From contig JABZKU010000007.1 in assembly GCA_015257125.1 (NCBI GenBank), positions 1 through 64,000 of the forward strand: DNA of 64,000 nt. Direction: 5' to 3'. This document shows, piece after piece, positions 17,382 through 26,558 of the stretch. The translations under genes and the position numbers were made by a program. Each line of letters opens with the position of its first letter. The stretch's first letter is position 1. Below the pieces are notes generated by a model. That model saw only the letters and a program-made list of their open reading frames with translations. It was not told where the DNA came from and ran no database searches. The stretch is from Prevotellaceae bacterium. GTDB taxonomy: Bacteria > Bacteroidota > Bacteroidia > Bacteroidales > Bacteroidaceae.

Positions 17382-17424
17382 CAAACGTGTCAACCTTACG
17401 TTGGCACGTTTGTTGCATTTTCTG
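17382..17424 (+). terminator. Terminator-like hairpin after pssA
   Basis: caaacgtgtcaac (17382-17394) pairs with gttggcacgtttg (17400-17412) with one G-U pair, followed by a T-rich stretch. Confidence 0.65.
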
Positions 17425-17595
17425 CTTTACCGACCATCTTTCGATGGTTTTCTCGCTTGTCAGCGCATCATGTAGCTTTGTCCAAGCGAATAGAGGAGCG
17501 TTTTTGCAACGCAAGTACCGAATGTTCGGTCTCCCTTAGGCGGTCGCAACGAAAATCGCCCTTTCCTCGATTATTCATCCATAAACCTTCGCTGT

Positions 17596-17898
17596 ATGTT
17601 CAATACTCTCGGATGTATTTTTGCCCTTGTTGTCGGCTTCATCGTGTTTTTTGCCATTGCTTTTGGGCGTATTCTCGGTTTTATTCTCTCCCTTTTTGGA
17701 ATCGGCTTCAACAACGACGCCGACCGCTACAACGCTGGTACACAGCAACAAGGATTTCGCCAAAACGCCAACCGGCAGCACGGTACTTCGCAACAAGACA
17801 ACCGGCGTTCTTCCGGCAATGCGTACACCGAACGACAGCAAGAAAAGATCTTCACCAAAGACGAGAGTGAATATGTAGACTTCGAAGAAGTAAAATAA
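17596..17898 (+). CDS. DUF4834 small membrane protein
   Basis: A 100-residue protein with a long N-terminal hydrophobic segment (residues 3-38). A polar Gln/Asn/Arg-rich linker follows, and then a conserved acidic tail, DESEYVDFEEVK. This layout and tail fit DUF4834, a Bacteroidota family of unknown function. A -7-like TAGCTTTG lies at 17473-17480. A terminator follows the gene. Confidence 0.75.
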   Translation: MFNTLGCIFALVVGFIVFFAIAFGRILGFILSLFGIGFNNDADRYNAGTQQQGFRQNANRQHGTSQQDNRRSSGNAYTERQQEKIFTKDESEYVDFEEVK

Positions 17899-17955
17899 AC
17901 CGCTCACAGAGATTTCACCCACAAGTGCGCGGAATTTCGCGCATCGTTTCCATAC

Positions 17956-18002
17956 AAAATCCTCCTTCTATCGCCAAGTTTGCGACAGAAGGAGGATTTT
18001 TT
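17956..18002 (+). terminator. Intrinsic terminator after the DUF4834 gene
   Basis: A perfect 14-base stem (17956-17969 with 17987-18000), ending in a T-run on the plus strand. Confidence 0.85.
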
Positions 18003-18113
18003 CATGTCGGTATTCTACATCAAAAAGTATCACCTATCCGATTGTGCAATCGCTTCAAAAGTAGGAAAACAGTTTTCTTGCCGTTCTTCCCTTGAGCTAC
18101 GTTCGATTGGCAA

Positions 18114-19847
18114 CTATTTCAACAAATTATTACGCTCCAAATAAGCACAAAAGCCCTCTATGATCTTATGGTTACGCTCCACAATATCTGCCTCGGAGAA
18201 GTCCGTCATGTTCGTCCCCAACTCGCGTAGATCGAAGATGGTAGTACCAGGTTTCTCGCCTCGAGCTGTATCAAAACCCTTGTAATACTTCACTTTGTCA
18301 GCAAAGCGATAATCAGCAGCACGAATATTGATGCGCTGCTCCAAGAGACTTTTGTTCCCAAGCAATTCGAGAACCGAAGCATCGGAGAGTGGCTCGTTCT
18401 TAGCGCGGTTGCGCGCATAGATGTGTTCTATCTCCAAACGCGTGTCAAGCGGAAGGAGTTGTTGCTCATCCCGCTCAAAAGCCCACCACGTGATCATCGA
18501 ACGTGTGATTTGCCGCTGATTGTGGAATTGGAAATTGTTGATGACACTCACCAAATTCGCCCGATCGAACTTAAAATCGGAGAAGTTGACCGTTCGCCCT
18601 TGGATGATATTTACCATCTCTCGATATACGGGGGTACGTAGTGCATTGACACCGGGGTTCGTCAGCGCATAAGCCCAAATGAAACCAATGATCTTTTCCA
18701 AGAACTGGTGGAATGTTTCCTCCTCTAAACCACCATCTGCCTGCTTATGGTGCAAGAAATAGACAGACACGAAGTAGTACCACATACCGTTGGGCGCATA
18801 GTTGAGCACAAAAAGTTCACGCAGCACGCGTTCCGAGAAACGATCGCGATTTTGATTCTCCACATCGTACCAAAACTTCACAAGAATTTCTAAGTCGGCC
18901 AACGTTGTATCGCTTTTCAACACGGCATAGCTATTCTTTTCGTAGAATTTACGCAAGGCCTCCGTGCTTGTGTTCGTAATGCCTTGAACGGCGCGCAAAT
19001 AATACATATAGCGCGTGAAAAGTTCGTCGAGGGGCGAAGACGTTCCACCCTTGAAAGCCCGTAGTGCCAGTTGTTCTACTTCTTTCCAACGCTCGATAAA
19101 CTCGGCTCGCTCGTTCTTCTTCGTATAGTGCTTGTAAAACTCAGCTTTGAAGATATCCGCATCCGACAAAGGCTTTCCGCGGTCGTTCAGCGTCGAGAAG
19201 ATGCGGAGCGCCGTGTCTTGATTCTCCGCTTCGATGGGAAGGAGAATGCAATTATTCATGATGCGCATGGGGAAATGCGCGAAGAAGGAGGGATAGTGTT
19301 CGAGGAAAGAGGATATCTTCTCCTCGAAAAAACGATAGTTTTCGGCGTAACGGCTTTTGAAATGCTTGGCTACTACTCCTTGCTTCAGTATTTCCAAAAA
19401 CTCTCCCTTGTCATCATCTGTAGCAACTTCTGAATCGATTTTGAGTGCATCACGATCCGGTTTATTAAACTCGTTCGTTTTCCACACACACTTCTCAATG
19501 CTCTCGCGCATTCTCAAAGTGTTTTCGTCCTTCATGTGTCCGGAACGCTGATAAAAGGCACGCAACAAGAGCATCAACGTAGTGAGGCGTTGTTGTCCAT
19601 CGATGATTTCTTGTTTACCATCGGCATTTTTGAAAGTGACAATGGGACCTAAATAATACTCATCGCGCTGGTCGAATTTATCCACGTCCTCCTCCGGTAT
19701 GGCAAAAGCGAAGATATCGTCCCAAAGGGTCTGACATTCACTCTCGCCCCAAGCATAGGGACGTTGATAATCGGGGATCAAAAAATCAATTTTGCGGTCG
19801 GAAAAAAGACCATACACTGTTTTCTGATCAATGTTCAATTTAGACAT
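18114..19847 (-). CDS. DUF262/DUF1524 domain protein (GmrSD-like)
   Basis: A 577-residue cytoplasmic protein. The N-terminal DUF262 (ParB-like, NTP-using) domain has IPDYQRPYAWGESECQTLW near residue 20, LGPIVTF, and the signature IIDGQQRLTTLMLLLRA near residue 80. The C-terminal DUF1524 domain is of HNH-nuclease type, with LEIEHIYARNRAKN near residue 473. The same pair of domains forms GmrSD type IV restriction enzymes, which cut modified DNA, and several other phage-defence proteins. This copy is a single gene with its own promoter and no methylase next to it. The exact target cannot be read from sequence. Confidence 0.85.
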   Translation of the reverse strand: MSKLNIDQKTVYGLFSDRKIDFLIPDYQRPYAWGESECQTLWDDIFAFAIPEEDVDKFDQRDEYYLGPIVTFKNADGKQEIIDGQQRLTTLMLLLRAFYQRSGHMKDENTLRMRESIEKCVWKTNEFNKPDRDALKIDSEVATDDDKGEFLEILKQGVVAKHFKSRYAENYRFFEEKISSFLEHYPSFFAHFPMRIMNNCILLPIEAENQDTALRIFSTLNDRGKPLSDADIFKAEFYKHYTKKNERAEFIERWKEVEQLALRAFKGGTSSPLDELFTRYMYYLRAVQGITNTSTEALRKFYEKNSYAVLKSDTTLADLEILVKFWYDVENQNRDRFSERVLRELFVLNYAPNGMWYYFVSVYFLHHKQADGGLEEETFHQFLEKIIGFIWAYALTNPGVNALRTPVYREMVNIIQGRTVNFSDFKFDRANLVSVINNFQFHNQRQITRSMITWWAFERDEQQLLPLDTRLEIEHIYARNRAKNEPLSDASVLELLGNKSLLEQRINIRAADYRFADKVKYYKGFDTARGEKPGTTIFDLRELGTNMTDFSEADIVERNHKIIEGFCAYLERNNLLK

Positions 19848-19933
19848 GGTATGCGTGTTTGACTGTAGTGGCAACTAAATTGTTTGCGAGAAAAAAGAGA
19901 CGATTTCGATCGTATGCTTGCCTTCTCTTGCTG

Positions 19934-19964
19934 CAAAGTTAAGATATAACAACAGCTTACCCAA
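19934..19964 (-). promoter_or_regulatory. Promoter of the DUF262/DUF1524 gene
   Basis: On the minus strand this reads TTG, 20 bases, TAACTTTG. The predicted leader is about 75-80 nt. Confidence 0.75.
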
Positions 19965-20080
19965 ATCTTTTCCGCGGCAAAAGGCCTCTATTTTCTGCAT
20001 ACCCTCCTTCTTTCTAACAGCCCCTGTGACGAGGGCGAAAAAACTTGGGGACTTTTGCGAAAAAGCAGTGGAGAAAAAAG

Positions 20081-20120
20081 AAAAACGTCCGACGTTTTTT
20101 TCAATTCGTCGGACGTTTTT
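20081..20120 (-). terminator. Intrinsic terminator after the nuo operon
   Basis: A 14-base stem (20081-20094 with 20107-20120) with T-runs on both strands. It ends the minus-strand nuo operon. Confidence 0.85.
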
Positions 20121-20155
20121 ATGAGAGAGTCCGCATCAAGCGGAGAGGCGTCGTC

Positions 20156-21619
20156 TTAAAGTGCGCCCAAAGCAGCGGAGAAGCTTTCGATGTAGTTATA
20201 AACACAACCCACCAAACCGAGCAACACAACACCTACCACGCAAATGCCGAGGGCGGTATTGCCATAGCAATCGTTTTTGAACGCAGGAAGCGGATTGTCG
20301 TTGGGGTTGATGTACATGGCCTTCACGATGAGCAGGTAGTAGTAGAGCGAGATCACCGTGTTGATCAAAGCCACGAGCACCAACCAGTGCCAACCGGCGT
20401 GGAAGGCGGCCATGAAGACGAAGAACTTCGAGAAGAAGCCGGCAAACGGGGGAATACCGGCGAGAGAGAACAAGCACAGCGTCATGATGAAGGCCTGTTT
20501 CGGATTCGTGCGGTAGAGTCCGTTGTAATCGTCCATGGAAATTGCGCCGGTGTTTTGTTCCACTGATACCAAAACGCCGAAGGCGCCGAGGTTAGCCACC
20601 AAGTAAACGGCGAGATAGAACACCAACGAAGTCACACCCTGCGCGGTTCCTCCCATCACGGCCAAGACCAGATAACCGGCTTGGGAGATGGCGGAGAAAG
20701 CCATGAAGCGTTTGAGATTCTTTTGACGGATGGCGAAGAGGTTAGCCACAGTGATCGAAGCAATGATGATCCACATCAAGGCGTGATTCCAAGCGGCAAA
20801 CAGTTCGCCGTTCATCGAGAAGATTTGCACCAGCACGGTGAAGAGCACAAAGGCGGCGCTGCCTTTCGAAATGACACTGAGGAAACCGGTCACCACGGTG
20901 GGGGCGCCCTCATAGGTGTCGGCCGTCCAAAGGTGGAAGGGAACCAACGAAATCTTGAAGCCCATTCCGGCCAAGAAGAAGGCCAAACCGAGCAACGTCA
21001 ACGTGAGCGAGCTACTACTGCTGAGGCTCATGAGGTGGAAGTAGAGCGTGCCGAACGTGCCGTAGAGGAGCGAAATGCCGTAGAGCATCAGCGCGGCGGA
21101 GAAGAGGGCGAGAAGAATGAACTTCGCTCCGGCTTCGGCGCTCTCGTAGCGCAATTTGTCGTAGGCCACCAAGGCAGCCATGGGAACAGAGGCGAGTTCG
21201 AGGCCGATGAAGAACATCAAGAAATGACCGGCAGAGATCATCAGGTACATACCCAACAGGGTGAAGAGCGTAACGATGTAGAATTCGCCTTGCTTCACGA
21301 GGTTTTCTTCACGCGACATCCAACGATGTGCCATGAGGAAGGTGATGAACGTACCGACACTCAAGATGGTCTTGACGATAACGGCCATGCCATTGGTGAC
21401 ATACATGCCACCGAAGGCGGTCGATGCACCGGCTCCCGAGATGAGCGTCCAAACATTGACGCAAATCGGCAGCAGCAGAACGACAAGAGGGAGCGGGGTA
21501 TTATAAACTCCCTTGCCCTTATTGTCGGCGCACATGAAAAGATCGGCCACAAAGAGAATGAGCACCGCCAGGAGCAGCGACAATTCGGCCGGCATACTGA
21601 GAAACTGAGAAAAATCCAT
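20156..21619 (-). CDS. nuoN: NADH-quinone oxidoreductase subunit N
   Basis: A 487-residue polytopic membrane protein, one of the three antiporter-like proton-pumping subunits of complex I. The many hydrophobic helices and the block GFKISLVPFHLWTADTYEGA match the NuoN/MrpD-type family. It is the last gene of the nuo operon, 27 bases after nuoM, and is followed by the operon terminator. Confidence 0.95.
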   Translation of the reverse strand: MDFSQFLSMPAELSLLLAVLILFVADLFMCADNKGKGVYNTPLPLVVLLLPICVNVWTLISGAGASTAFGGMYVTNGMAVIVKTILSVGTFITFLMAHRWMSREENLVKQGEFYIVTLFTLLGMYLMISAGHFLMFFIGLELASVPMAALVAYDKLRYESAEAGAKFILLALFSAALMLYGISLLYGTFGTLYFHLMSLSSSSSLTLTLLGLAFFLAGMGFKISLVPFHLWTADTYEGAPTVVTGFLSVISKGSAAFVLFTVLVQIFSMNGELFAAWNHALMWIIIASITVANLFAIRQKNLKRFMAFSAISQAGYLVLAVMGGTAQGVTSLVFYLAVYLVANLGAFGVLVSVEQNTGAISMDDYNGLYRTNPKQAFIMTLCLFSLAGIPPFAGFFSKFFVFMAAFHAGWHWLVLVALINTVISLYYYLLIVKAMYINPNDNPLPAFKNDCYGNTALGICVVGVVLLGLVGCVYNYIESFSAALGAL

Positions 21620-21646
21620 TTCTAGTGAGCTGTTAGGTTAGGAAGT

Positions 21647-23182
21647 TTACAAAAAAGGATTGGATTGGCTGTGGAGTACACTGCCAGCTTCGCGCAAATG
21701 CTCGATGACGGGATGCACACCGCCGCGTACCATGTCGCTGACCCAGAAGGGAGCCAGACCGAGACCGGCAACGGCAAGAATCAAGCAGACCACAGAGAAA
21801 CGCTCGTCCCAAGTGGCATCGGTGAGTTGGAGGTGATGCTCGTTGGTGCACGTGCCGTAGAGAATCTTTCCGACGAGGCGGAGAATGTAGACAGCGGTAA
21901 TAACGATCGAAGTACAAGCGATGATGGTCATCACGGTGTAGAACGTGCCGGTGTTTTCAAACGATCCGACAAAAATCGTCATCTCGGCGATGAAACCCGA
22001 AAGACCGGGCAAACCGAGGTTGGCCAAACCGGCGATAACGTAGCAGACGGCCAAGAAAGGCATGATGCGCATCAAGCCGGCGAGTTCACGAACGTCGCGT
22101 GTATGTGTGCGGCCGTAGATGAAACCGATGAGGGCGAAGAAGAGGGCCGTCATCAGACCATGCGAAAGCATCTGCAACACAGCGCCGGTGCTGGCGGTTT
22201 CGGTCATCATGCAGAGGGCGAAGAGCACCAGGCCGCAGTGCGACACCGAAGAGTAGGCGTTGATGTACTTCAAGTCGGTCTGCACGCAAGCGGAGAAGGC
22301 GCCGTAGACCACAGAGATACCGGTCAGCACAAGGAAAATCCAACTCAATTCGTTGGCGGCCTCGGGCAAGAGGTACATGGCGATGCGGAAACAGCCGTAA
22401 CCACCGAGTTTCATGAGCACACCCGCGTGGAGCATCGACACGGCCGTGGGGGCGGAGGCGTGACCGTCGGGCGACCATGTGTGGAAGGGGAAGAGTGCGC
22501 CGAGCACACCGAAGCCGACGAAGGTCATCGGGAACCAAAGCAACTGCCAGTTGTGGGCAATGGCGTGCGCACCGCCGGTCTGATTGGCGATCTCGACGAT
22601 GTTCATCGTGTTACCGCCGGCGCCGTAGAAGATGCCGAAGATACCGCACATCAAGAAGGCAGAACCACCCATGAGCATGAGGGTAAGCTTCATCGCGGCG
22701 TATTCTTTTCGACCGGATCCCCACACACCGATGAGGAGATACATGGGGATGAGGGCGATTTCATAGAACATGAACATGGCGAACATGTCGATCGTGATGA
22801 AAAAGCCGAACACACCCATCGAAAGGAGGGTGAACCAAAGGAAATATTCCTTGGTGAGGGGCTTCAGTTGCCAAGAAGCAAACGTACCGGTGAAGACAAT
22901 GATGGCAGAGAGGAGCAACATGGCTACACTGATGCCGTCGACGCCGACCGTATAGTTAATATGGAGCGTGGGAAACCACTGTACGCTGTCGACAAAGAGC
23001 ATTTCACTGTGGGGATCGAGCGCACGAGCGTCCAGGAAGGCGAACACCAAATAGACGGCTGCGGCCAACAAGGCGGTGCTTCCTGCCACCATCACGCCGC
23101 GCACTTGGTTGAGACTGCGCGAAAGCCAAAGCGCCGGCAGCATCAACAGCGGGATGAGTACGAATATCGAAAGAAAATTCAT
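21647..23182 (-). CDS. nuoM: NADH-quinone oxidoreductase subunit M
   Basis: A 511-residue polytopic membrane subunit of the complex I proton-pumping arm. The block FPFHTWSPDGHASAPTAVSM is the classic proton-antiporter family signature, and GGYGCFRIAM follows. It lies between nuoL (15-base gap) and nuoN (27-base gap). Confidence 0.96.
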   Translation of the reverse strand: MNFLSIFVLIPLLMLPALWLSRSLNQVRGVMVAGSTALLAAAVYLVFAFLDARALDPHSEMLFVDSVQWFPTLHINYTVGVDGISVAMLLLSAIIVFTGTFASWQLKPLTKEYFLWFTLLSMGVFGFFITIDMFAMFMFYEIALIPMYLLIGVWGSGRKEYAAMKLTLMLMGGSAFLMCGIFGIFYGAGGNTMNIVEIANQTGGAHAIAHNWQLLWFPMTFVGFGVLGALFPFHTWSPDGHASAPTAVSMLHAGVLMKLGGYGCFRIAMYLLPEAANELSWIFLVLTGISVVYGAFSACVQTDLKYINAYSSVSHCGLVLFALCMMTETASTGAVLQMLSHGLMTALFFALIGFIYGRTHTRDVRELAGLMRIMPFLAVCYVIAGLANLGLPGLSGFIAEMTIFVGSFENTGTFYTVMTIIACTSIVITAVYILRLVGKILYGTCTNEHHLQLTDATWDERFSVVCLILAVAGLGLAPFWVSDMVRGGVHPVIEHLREAGSVLHSQSNPFL

Positions 23183-23197
23183 ATTGGGGTGGGATTG

Positions 23198-25168
23198 TTA
23201 GAGAATCATGATGAGGAAGACGAGGAATGCGCCCAGGGCGAATACCAGCGCGTAGGACTGAACACTTCCGTTCTGCAGACCGCGGATGCACAACGACAGG
23301 CGGTGCGTACCCCAGGCGAGGAAATCGAAGAAACCGTCGATGACGTGGCGATCAAACCAAGCGATGGGACGAGAGATGTAACGGAAAATGATGCGGTGCG
23401 TGACGAACTGGTAGACTTCGTCGAGATAGAAACGCTTATAAGCCCAACGGTGCAGGCTGGGCATGGCGGCTTGGAGTTTGTCGGCCACGGGTTGCGTCTT
23501 ACCGATGTAGATATACGTTGCCAAACCGATGCTGAGCAAGGCGATCACACTGCTGGTGATGGCGATTTGCGTGTCGAGATGGATGTCATAGGCGGTGCCT
23601 TCGGCAGAAACGAAGTGGCCGAAGGGAATCCAACCGCCTACTACGGTCACCACGCTGAGGATGATGAGCGGAAGGGTCATGGTCCAAGGGGCTTCGTGCG
23701 GACGGTGTTCAGCATAGGCTTCGTTGTCCTTGCCCCAGAAGATGCCGTAGTACAGGCGGAACATGTAGAATGCTGTCATGGCGGCCACCATTGTCATCCA
23801 CCAACCGAGCACGGGGCTATAATGGAAGCAAGCGGTGATGATTTCGTCCTTAGAGAAGAAACCGGACAAGCCGGGAACACCGGCAATGGCCAAGCAGCAG
23901 ATCAAGAAGGTGATGTGGGTGATGGGCATGTACTTGCGCAATCCGCCCATCGCGCTCATTTCGTTGCTGTGCACGGCATGAATGATGGCACCGGCGCCGA
24001 GGAACAAGCAAGCCTTGAACATGGCGTGGGTGAACAAGTGGAACATGCCGGCCATGTAGCCGAGTTGGGCGTGATTGTCGAGCACGCCTTCACCGCTGTG
24101 GGCGGGGAGCGAGGCGCCGAGGGCAACCATCATGAAGGCGATTTGCGAAATCGTGGAGAAGGCCAGCACGCGCTTGATGTCGCTCTGCGCGCAGGCGACA
24201 GAGGCGGCATAGAAGGCGGTGATTGCACCAACCCACACGACAATGGAGAGGGCGGAGGGAGCATACTCCATCCACATGGGGAACATGCGCGCAATTTGGA
24301 ACACACCGGCCACGACCATCGTGGCAGCGTGGATGAGAGCCGACACGGGGGTGGGGCCTTCCATGGCATCGGGCAACCAAATGTGGAGGGGGAACATGGC
24401 ACTCTTACCAGCGCCGCCGATAAACATCAACACCAGCGCGGCAGGGATGATAAACGCGCCTGCTGCCACCGTGGGATCGACTGCAACATTGAGGAAGGGC
24501 GCGGCATGGGCTCCCAACTGCACCGTTCCGGTGAAAGAGAAGTTGAACGAGTGTGCGAAGTAGCCGAACACGAGAATGCCGACGAGGAAGAACATATCGG
24601 CAAAGCGCGTCACGATGAAGGCTTTCTTCGACGCGGCGATAGCAGCCGGCGAGGTGTAGTAGAAACCAATGAGGAGGTAAGACGATACGCCCACCAATTC
24701 CCAGAACATGTACATCTGGAAAATGTTGGTGGCGAGCACCAAACCGAGCATCGACATGGTGAAGAGGCTCAAGTAGGCATAATAGCGCTGGAATCCGCGC
24801 TCGCCGTGCATATAGCCGAACGAGTAGATGTGCACCATGAGTGACACGGTGGAAATCACCACGAGCATCATCACAGAGATGGGATCGAGGAGGAGACCGA
24901 GGTCAAAATGGAGCGAACCGAGGGGCAACCACGTGAAATTGTAGGGAACAATCGTGGGAAAGGTGCCGTCGGCCAAACGCTCTCCGGTGAAATACTGGAA
25001 AGCCGCGACGTAAGACAGCACCGTTACGGCCGCCAATGAAGCCGTTCCGATGAAGCCTGCCGCTTTGGGTCCCCACACGCGACCGTTCTTCGGGATGTCG
25101 AGATCGACAACCCCGATGAGCAGGAACGAAAGCAGCGGGAGAAGCAGAATTAAAAGAGTATATTCCAT
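23198..25168 (-). CDS. nuoL: NADH-quinone oxidoreductase subunit L
   Basis: A 656-residue polytopic membrane subunit, the distal proton pump of complex I. The signature FPLHIWLPDAMEGPTPVSAL is present. The YMHGERGFQRYYAYLSLF region and a C-terminal lateral-helix region are also seen. It is slightly longer than the E. coli protein. It lies 22 bases after nuoK in the same operon. Confidence 0.96.
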   Translation of the reverse strand: MEYTLLILLLPLLSFLLIGVVDLDIPKNGRVWGPKAAGFIGTASLAAVTVLSYVAAFQYFTGERLADGTFPTIVPYNFTWLPLGSLHFDLGLLLDPISVMMLVVISTVSLMVHIYSFGYMHGERGFQRYYAYLSLFTMSMLGLVLATNIFQMYMFWELVGVSSYLLIGFYYTSPAAIAASKKAFIVTRFADMFFLVGILVFGYFAHSFNFSFTGTVQLGAHAAPFLNVAVDPTVAAGAFIIPAALVLMFIGGAGKSAMFPLHIWLPDAMEGPTPVSALIHAATMVVAGVFQIARMFPMWMEYAPSALSIVVWVGAITAFYAASVACAQSDIKRVLAFSTISQIAFMMVALGASLPAHSGEGVLDNHAQLGYMAGMFHLFTHAMFKACLFLGAGAIIHAVHSNEMSAMGGLRKYMPITHITFLICCLAIAGVPGLSGFFSKDEIITACFHYSPVLGWWMTMVAAMTAFYMFRLYYGIFWGKDNEAYAEHRPHEAPWTMTLPLIILSVVTVVGGWIPFGHFVSAEGTAYDIHLDTQIAITSSVIALLSIGLATYIYIGKTQPVADKLQAAMPSLHRWAYKRFYLDEVYQFVTHRIIFRYISRPIAWFDRHVIDGFFDFLAWGTHRLSLCIRGLQNGSVQSYALVFALGAFLVFLIMIL

Positions 25169-25190
25169 TGTTGTGAATGCGTTGTAAGCG

Positions 25191-25499
25191 TTACCACTTC
25201 ATCTTCTTCAACTCGTCGACGGAGATGTTGTTGAGCAGACGATAGATGTTGATCATTATCGCGATGGCTACGGCACTTTCGGCGGCCGCAATGGCGATTC
25301 CGAAGATCGAAAAGAACAAACCTTCGTGAGTTCCGTTGAAGAGCAATCGGTTGAAGACGGCAAAGTTGAGATCGGCGGCATTGAGCATGAGTTCGATGCT
25401 CAACAACATGGCCAAAGTGCTCTTGCGAGTGAGGAATCCGTAAATTCCGGCAAAGAGCATCACGGCCGAGATCACAAGTATATATTCGATATGTATCAT
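25191..25499 (-). CDS. nuoK: NADH-quinone oxidoreductase subunit K
   Basis: A 102-residue membrane subunit with three helices. LSIELMLNAADLNFAVF holds the conserved glutamate in the second helix, and AAESAVAIAIMINIYR holds another in the third. It is placed between nuoJ and nuoL as usual. Confidence 0.96.
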   Translation of the reverse strand: MIHIEYILVISAVMLFAGIYGFLTRKSTLAMLLSIELMLNAADLNFAVFNRLLFNGTHEGLFFSIFGIAIAAAESAVAIAIMINIYRLLNNISVDELKKMKW

Positions 25500-25528
25500 G
25501 TCAAATCATTAAAGAGGTGGGAATGACA

Positions 25529-26044
25529 TTAACGTTTGCGGGCTATCAGCAAACCGGCGACGATGCAGGCGAGCAAAAGCACGGAAACGGCTTCGAAGGG
25601 GAGAAGATATCCGCCCCGGCCGCCGGAAAGCATGTTTTCGCCGATTTGTGTCATCGAGGGGGTGTCGGCTTCTGAAGGCGCTTGCAAGATTTTGTTGCCA
25701 AAACCGTGCAACCAGAAGATCGCACCCACCACTCCGCAACCGATCACGCTGAGCAAAAGGGCGCTAATGGTCTTGAAGCGGCGCGAAGAGGAGAGTTCCT
25801 CTTGACGCCCCGAGGTGAGCAGAATCGAGAAGACGTAAAGCACGATGATACCACCGGCGTATACCATGATTTGTACCGATCCGAGGAAGGTGTAGCCCAG
25901 CAGGAAATAGAGTCCCGCCGTGCCCAGCAACACAAAGAGCAGATAGGTAGCCGCACGCACGATGCTTTTCGTCACCACTGTGGCGATCGACGAGCACATG
26001 ACCAGCACGGCAAGGATGATGAACATGAGATTGTATGCGTTCAT
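25529..26044 (-). CDS. nuoJ: NADH-quinone oxidoreductase subunit J
   Basis: A 171-residue membrane subunit of complex I with five hydrophobic segments. The pattern AATYLLFVLLGTAGLYFLLG, then VYAGGIIVLYVFSILLTS, is typical of NuoJ. It is followed 29 bases later by nuoK. Confidence 0.95.
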   Translation of the reverse strand: MNAYNLMFIILAVLVMCSSIATVVTKSIVRAATYLLFVLLGTAGLYFLLGYTFLGSVQIMVYAGGIIVLYVFSILLTSGRQEELSSSRRFKTISALLLSVIGCGVVGAIFWLHGFGNKILQAPSEADTPSMTQIGENMLSGGRGGYLLPFEAVSVLLLACIVAGLLIARKR

Positions 26045-26066
26045 TGCGCTGAATGTTTGGAGAGAC

Positions 26067-26534
26067 TTACTTTTTAGGCTGACAAATCGAACCGGGATGG
26101 TTGAGATGCTTCACCAATTTCGTACGATCAAACACGGCGTACTCGAATTCGTTGTCGAAATCGAGTGCATTGTGCGGACAGTTGATCACGCAGAGCATGC
26201 AATACATGCACTTTCCGTGGTCGTAAATGTGGTTGGCGAGGATCTTCTTCTTGCGACCGTTCTCGTCTTCCACCATTTGTGTTTCGATGATGATCGTATC
26301 GTTGGGACATACATTCTGACACACGCCGCAACCTACACACTTATGTTGGTTGAGTTCGTTGTGAGGCAAAATGAGCTGACCGCGAAAACGCTCGAACATT
26401 TTGTGCTCTTTGCGGTTTTCGGGATAGCGTTCCGTGATTTTCGGTGTCCAAAACTCGCGCATCGTGGTTTTTAAGCCCGTGACCAGAGTCTTGATACCTC
26501 CGACAAGTCCGGAAAAATAGTTCTGATTTTCCAT
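26067..26534 (-). CDS. nuoI: NADH-quinone oxidoreductase subunit I
   Basis: A 155-residue peripheral iron-sulfur subunit that passes electrons toward NuoB and quinone. Two 4Fe-4S motifs are visible: CVGCGVCQNVCP and CMYCMLCVINCP. The N-terminal amphipathic part (GLVGGIKTLVTGLKTTMREF) anchors it near the membrane. It lies between nuoH and nuoJ. Confidence 0.96.
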   Translation of the reverse strand: MENQNYFSGLVGGIKTLVTGLKTTMREFWTPKITERYPENRKEHKMFERFRGQLILPHNELNQHKCVGCGVCQNVCPNDTIIIETQMVEDENGRKKKILANHIYDHGKCMYCMLCVINCPHNALDFDNEFEYAVFDRTKLVKHLNHPGSICQPKK

Positions 26535-26558
26535 ATATGGCGTTTGTTTGTGGGAGGT

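Noticed and set aside
21665..24844. A very long open frame (over 1000 codons) on the plus strand through nuoM and nuoL
   Set aside because: It is antisense to two well-supported membrane proteins, rich in His, Glu and Gly as expected for the complement of Leu/Ala-rich helices, and has no family features.
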